Shown here in pieces: positions 5,043 through 6,614 of a stretch of 6,614 bases of DNA; the stretch's first letter is position 1; each line of letters starts with the position of its first letter. This DNA comes from an uncultured Clostridia bacterium (GTDB lineage: Bacteria; Bacillota; Clostridia; Christensenellales; UBA1242), in contig CAMOCH010000048.1 in assembly GCA_946610655.1 (NCBI GenBank), positions 1-6,614 of the forward strand. The letters are read 5' to 3'. A program made the translations under genes and the position numbers. Below the pieces are notes generated by a model. It saw only the letters and a program-made list of their open reading frames with translations, searched no databases and had not been told where the DNA came from.

Positions 5043-6374
5043 GTGGATAAACAAGATTTTTTAGAATTTGTTGAAAAAAATATTCTTGGTTTGTTCACAG
5101 GCTCAGAAATTGTGGGCGAAGAAGAGTCTACACCTCGTGATGCGTGTGTTGCGCTTGGTTCAAACGGAACTGTTTTAATTAAGTTTAATAAACAAGATGA
5201 ATATAGATTTGTTATTAAAAGAGTTCAGCCTTTTAAAACTTTTGAAATTTCAATAATAAAATCTGTTATTGATGAAATGAGCAGAATATACACAAATAAA
5301 CTTGCTCGTGAGTATTCAAAACAAATTGAACATATTATTATTGAAAAGGCGATTTGTAAATCTATCACAAGCAACTATATTGTTCTGCAAAATTTGTTGT
5401 CTTCACTTGAAAGGTGGAGTATGAGAACCTATGAAGGAAACCACACAAGTTTTGGTTTTATTTTCACAAACAAAAAAGCAAAAGAAAAAAATAATAACCT
5501 TTCTATCAATAACTTTTTGTATAAAGACTTTTCAGCACTTTTAAGTGATGGCAAAGATACATTTATGGAAATAAGTTCTGACGGATTTTTAACAGGTTAC
5601 ATAACAAGTCCAAAAGTTGCAAAAGAAGATTTTTATGCACCATATGAATACATAAAAATGGCAGGAATATGCACTGGTTCAAAAATTGGTGTATGTTTGC
5701 TTGCAGAAGGGGATATTTTGTTGTTTAAGGACAGAATGCTTACTTTTGCAAAACGTGGGGGAACATGGGCATGCTTCACTCATCAAGTTGTCATCGACAA
5801 AATGGCAATTCATTCAACAGATTATGAAGATGTTAGAAGAGCAGTGTATTTGTCTTCTCTCGACACAAGCTTTAACCGTTGTGGTGGTTGTATTGTGCAT
5901 GTTGGTGCAAATGAAAAATATAATGTTTTAAAACATATTAATGCTGCTGACGTTTTAACTGAAGATTGCTATAAATATATTATGGATCAAAACAAAAGCA
6001 AATCTTTCTTCTCTGAACTTACTAGCGAAGATTATCAACCATTTGAAGAATTTATTAAAGAAGATAAATGTGCAAAAACTGCAAACTTAATTAGAATTAT
6101 TGGCAATAAAAAATTTCAAGAATTAAACAGAAAACTTAGGCTTGAACTTATGGGTATTGACGGAGCAACGATTGTTGATCATGATGGAACTATTCTTGCT
6201 GTTGGAGCTATTATAAAAATTGAAGCAGGAAGCACCGGAGGAGGAAGACTTGCCGCAGCAAAAATGCTTTCTAACTATGGCGTTGCTATCAAAATTTCAA
6301 ACGATGGCTCAATTCAAGGTTTTTGCACAGATAGAAATAAGCTTAGAGTTAAACCATTATTCATTATGGGTTAA
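5043..6374 (+). CDS. DisA_N/diadenylate-cyclase-like (DAC-fold) protein with altered RHR motif
   Basis: This is a soluble protein of 443 residues from GTG 5043; numbering below counts from GTG 5037 (add-two frame). No signal peptide or membrane segment is seen. The C-terminal part looks like a DAC domain: GGCIVHVG (283-290) resembles the GALIVIER strand, and LMGIDGATIVDHDGTILAVG (371-390) matches the DGA motif and the following strand. GSTGGGRLAAA (398-408) sits where GTRHRAA is expected, and VAIKISNDGSI (416-426) matches the VVVVSEE strand. DGA (375-377) is intact, but RHR is replaced by GRL, so ATP handling and c-di-AMP synthesis are uncertain. The N-terminal 265 residues contain a WSMRTYEG motif (127-134) and a GDILLFKDRMLTFAKRGG segment (225-242); they probably form a sensor or regulatory region like those preceding other DAC domains. 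No DisA helix-hairpin-helix DNA-binding tail is present. It is probably the second gene of the nucleoside hydrolase operon and ends at a terminator. The fold call is fairly sure; the activity is not. Confidence 0.68.
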   Translation: MDKQDFLEFVEKNILGLFTGSEIVGEEESTPRDACVALGSNGTVLIKFNKQDEYRFVIKRVQPFKTFEISIIKSVIDEMSRIYTNKLAREYSKQIEHIIIEKAICKSITSNYIVLQNLLSSLERWSMRTYEGNHTSFGFIFTNKKAKEKNNNLSINNFLYKDFSALLSDGKDTFMEISSDGFLTGYITSPKVAKEDFYAPYEYIKMAGICTGSKIGVCLLAEGDILLFKDRMLTFAKRGGTWACFTHQVVIDKMAIHSTDYEDVRRAVYLSSLDTSFNRCGGCIVHVGANEKYNVLKHINAADVLTEDCYKYIMDQNKSKSFFSELTSEDYQPFEEFIKEDKCAKTANLIRIIGNKKFQELNRKLRLELMGIDGATIVDHDGTILAVGAIIKIEAGSTGGGRLAAAKMLSNYGVAIKISNDGSIQGFCTDRNKLRVKPLFIMG

Positions 6375-6405
6375 AAAGACACTAAAAGTTGAGGTGTCTT
6401 TTTTA
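6373..6405 (+). terminator. Intrinsic terminator after the DAC-like gene
   Basis: A 10-bp stem pairs 6373-6382 (AAAAAGACAC) with 6394-6403 (GTGTCTTTTT) around an 11-nt loop. Its 5' arm begins inside the TAA stop codon (6372-6374), and the T-run is part of the 3' arm. Confidence 0.85.
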
Positions 6406-6422
6406 TTTATGTGCATTTTATT

Positions 6423-6461
6423 AAAAAATACTTGAAATGTGAAAAAAATAAATTTAAAAAA
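6423..6461 (+). promoter_or_regulatory. UP-element-like A-tracts upstream of the tRNA promoter
   Basis: A-runs at 6423-6428, 6435-6437, 6442-6448 and 6456-6461 lie directly upstream of the tRNA -35 box. A/T-rich DNA at this position commonly boosts stable-RNA promoters through the RNA polymerase alpha subunit. The role is inferred from position only. Confidence 0.35.
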
Positions 6462-6465
6462 CTGC

Positions 6466-6494
6466 TTGATTTTTTTTTAATAATAATATATACT
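6466..6494 (+). promoter_or_regulatory. Promoter of the tRNA-Ser gene
   Basis: TTGATT (6466-6471), a 17-bp spacer and TATACT (6489-6494) make a good sigma-70-type promoter. The expected +1 is near 6501, about 21 nt before the mature tRNA. A 10-bp palindrome GTCAATTGAC (6502-6511) lies at the start of the leader. Confidence 0.65.
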
Positions 6495-6521
6495 ATGCCT
6501 TGTCAATTGACGCAAATATAT

Positions 6522-6609
6522 GGAAGGTTGGCTGAGCGGTCGAAAGCAGCGGTCTTGAAAACCGTCGTAGTGAGAGCTACCTGGGGTTCGAATCCCTAAC
6601 CTTCCGCCA
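6522..6609 (+). tRNA. tRNA-Ser (anticodon UGA), CCA encoded
   Basis: This is a complete class II tRNA. The 7-bp acceptor GGAAGGT (6522-6528) pairs with ACCTTCC (6599-6605), followed by discriminator G and an encoded CCA (6607-6609). The anticodon stem GCGGT/ACCGT (6549-6553 with 6561-6565, one G-U pair) encloses loop CTTGAAA, with anticodon TGA at 6556-6558, reading UCA and probably other UCN serine codons. The long variable arm GTAG/CTAC (6567-6570 with 6577-6580) and the discriminator G are serine identity features. The T arm closes on TTCGAAT (6587-6593). It has its own promoter; no terminator is visible before the window ends. Confidence 0.97.
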
Positions 6610-6614
6610 ATAGA

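Noticed and set aside
6411..6599. 62-codon plus-strand frame reading into the tRNA
   Set aside because: It runs through the tRNA promoter and most of the tRNA-Ser gene; its C-terminal residues are translated tRNA.
1..6614. Recoded TGA (genetic code 4)
   Set aside because: No gene here stops at TGA, but all reach normal family length without in-frame TGA and use TGG for Trp, so the standard code suffices.
1..6614. CRISPR array, insertion sequence, prophage or attachment-site duplication
   Set aside because: No spaced direct repeats, transposase, terminal inverted repeats or integrase were found. The tRNA-Ser is intact, and only 5 nt follow it, too little to judge any insertion.

Overview
This window comes from an AT-rich (roughly two thirds A+T by eye) anaerobic bacterium, most likely a low-GC Bacillota (Clostridia or a related uncultured gut-type lineage). 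The evidence is an [FeFe]-hydrogenase-type protein, a desulfoferrodoxin-type superoxide reductase, AAGGAGG-type ribosome binding sites, A/T-flanked hairpin terminators and a CCA-encoded tRNA-Ser. All six complete genes stop at TAA or TAG and read through to full family length in the standard bacterial code. The lineage is an inference; there is no rRNA or other marker here.

Layout. (1) 1-751: the 3' end of a degenerate ABC-transporter ATPase domain, followed 14 nt later by a superoxide reductase, closed by a hairpin terminator. (2) 752-2668: a ZIP-family metal transporter with its own promoter, then a Ca2+/Na+ (CaCA) antiporter whose promoter puts the predicted +1 on the A of the start codon. 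(3) 2639-3901: a bidirectional terminator and, on the minus strand, an [FeFe]-hydrogenase H-domain protein with a rubredoxin/zinc-ribbon-like N-terminus instead of ferredoxin clusters, also with a leaderless-type promoter. (4) 3867-6405: a divergent, A-tract-rich intergenic region, then a nucleoside hydrolase and a DisA_N/DAC-like protein that are probably cotranscribed, ending in a terminator. (5) 6406-6614: an AT-rich spacer with a good promoter and a tRNA-Ser(UGA).

How the genes fit together. Superoxide reductase protects against oxygen, and the hydrogenase handles reducing equivalents in fermentation. The ZIP and CaCA carriers move divalent cations. The nucleoside hydrolase salvages nucleosides, and its downstream partner carries a nucleotide-cyclase-like fold. 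No single specialised system is evident. The points most worth following are: the DAC-like protein, whose RHR nucleotide-binding motif is replaced by a GGGR sequence; two leaderless-type promoters with identical geometry; the unusual hydrogenase N-terminus; the ABC ATPase with an eroded signature and Walker B; and a nucleoside hydrolase lacking a ribose-contacting Asn.
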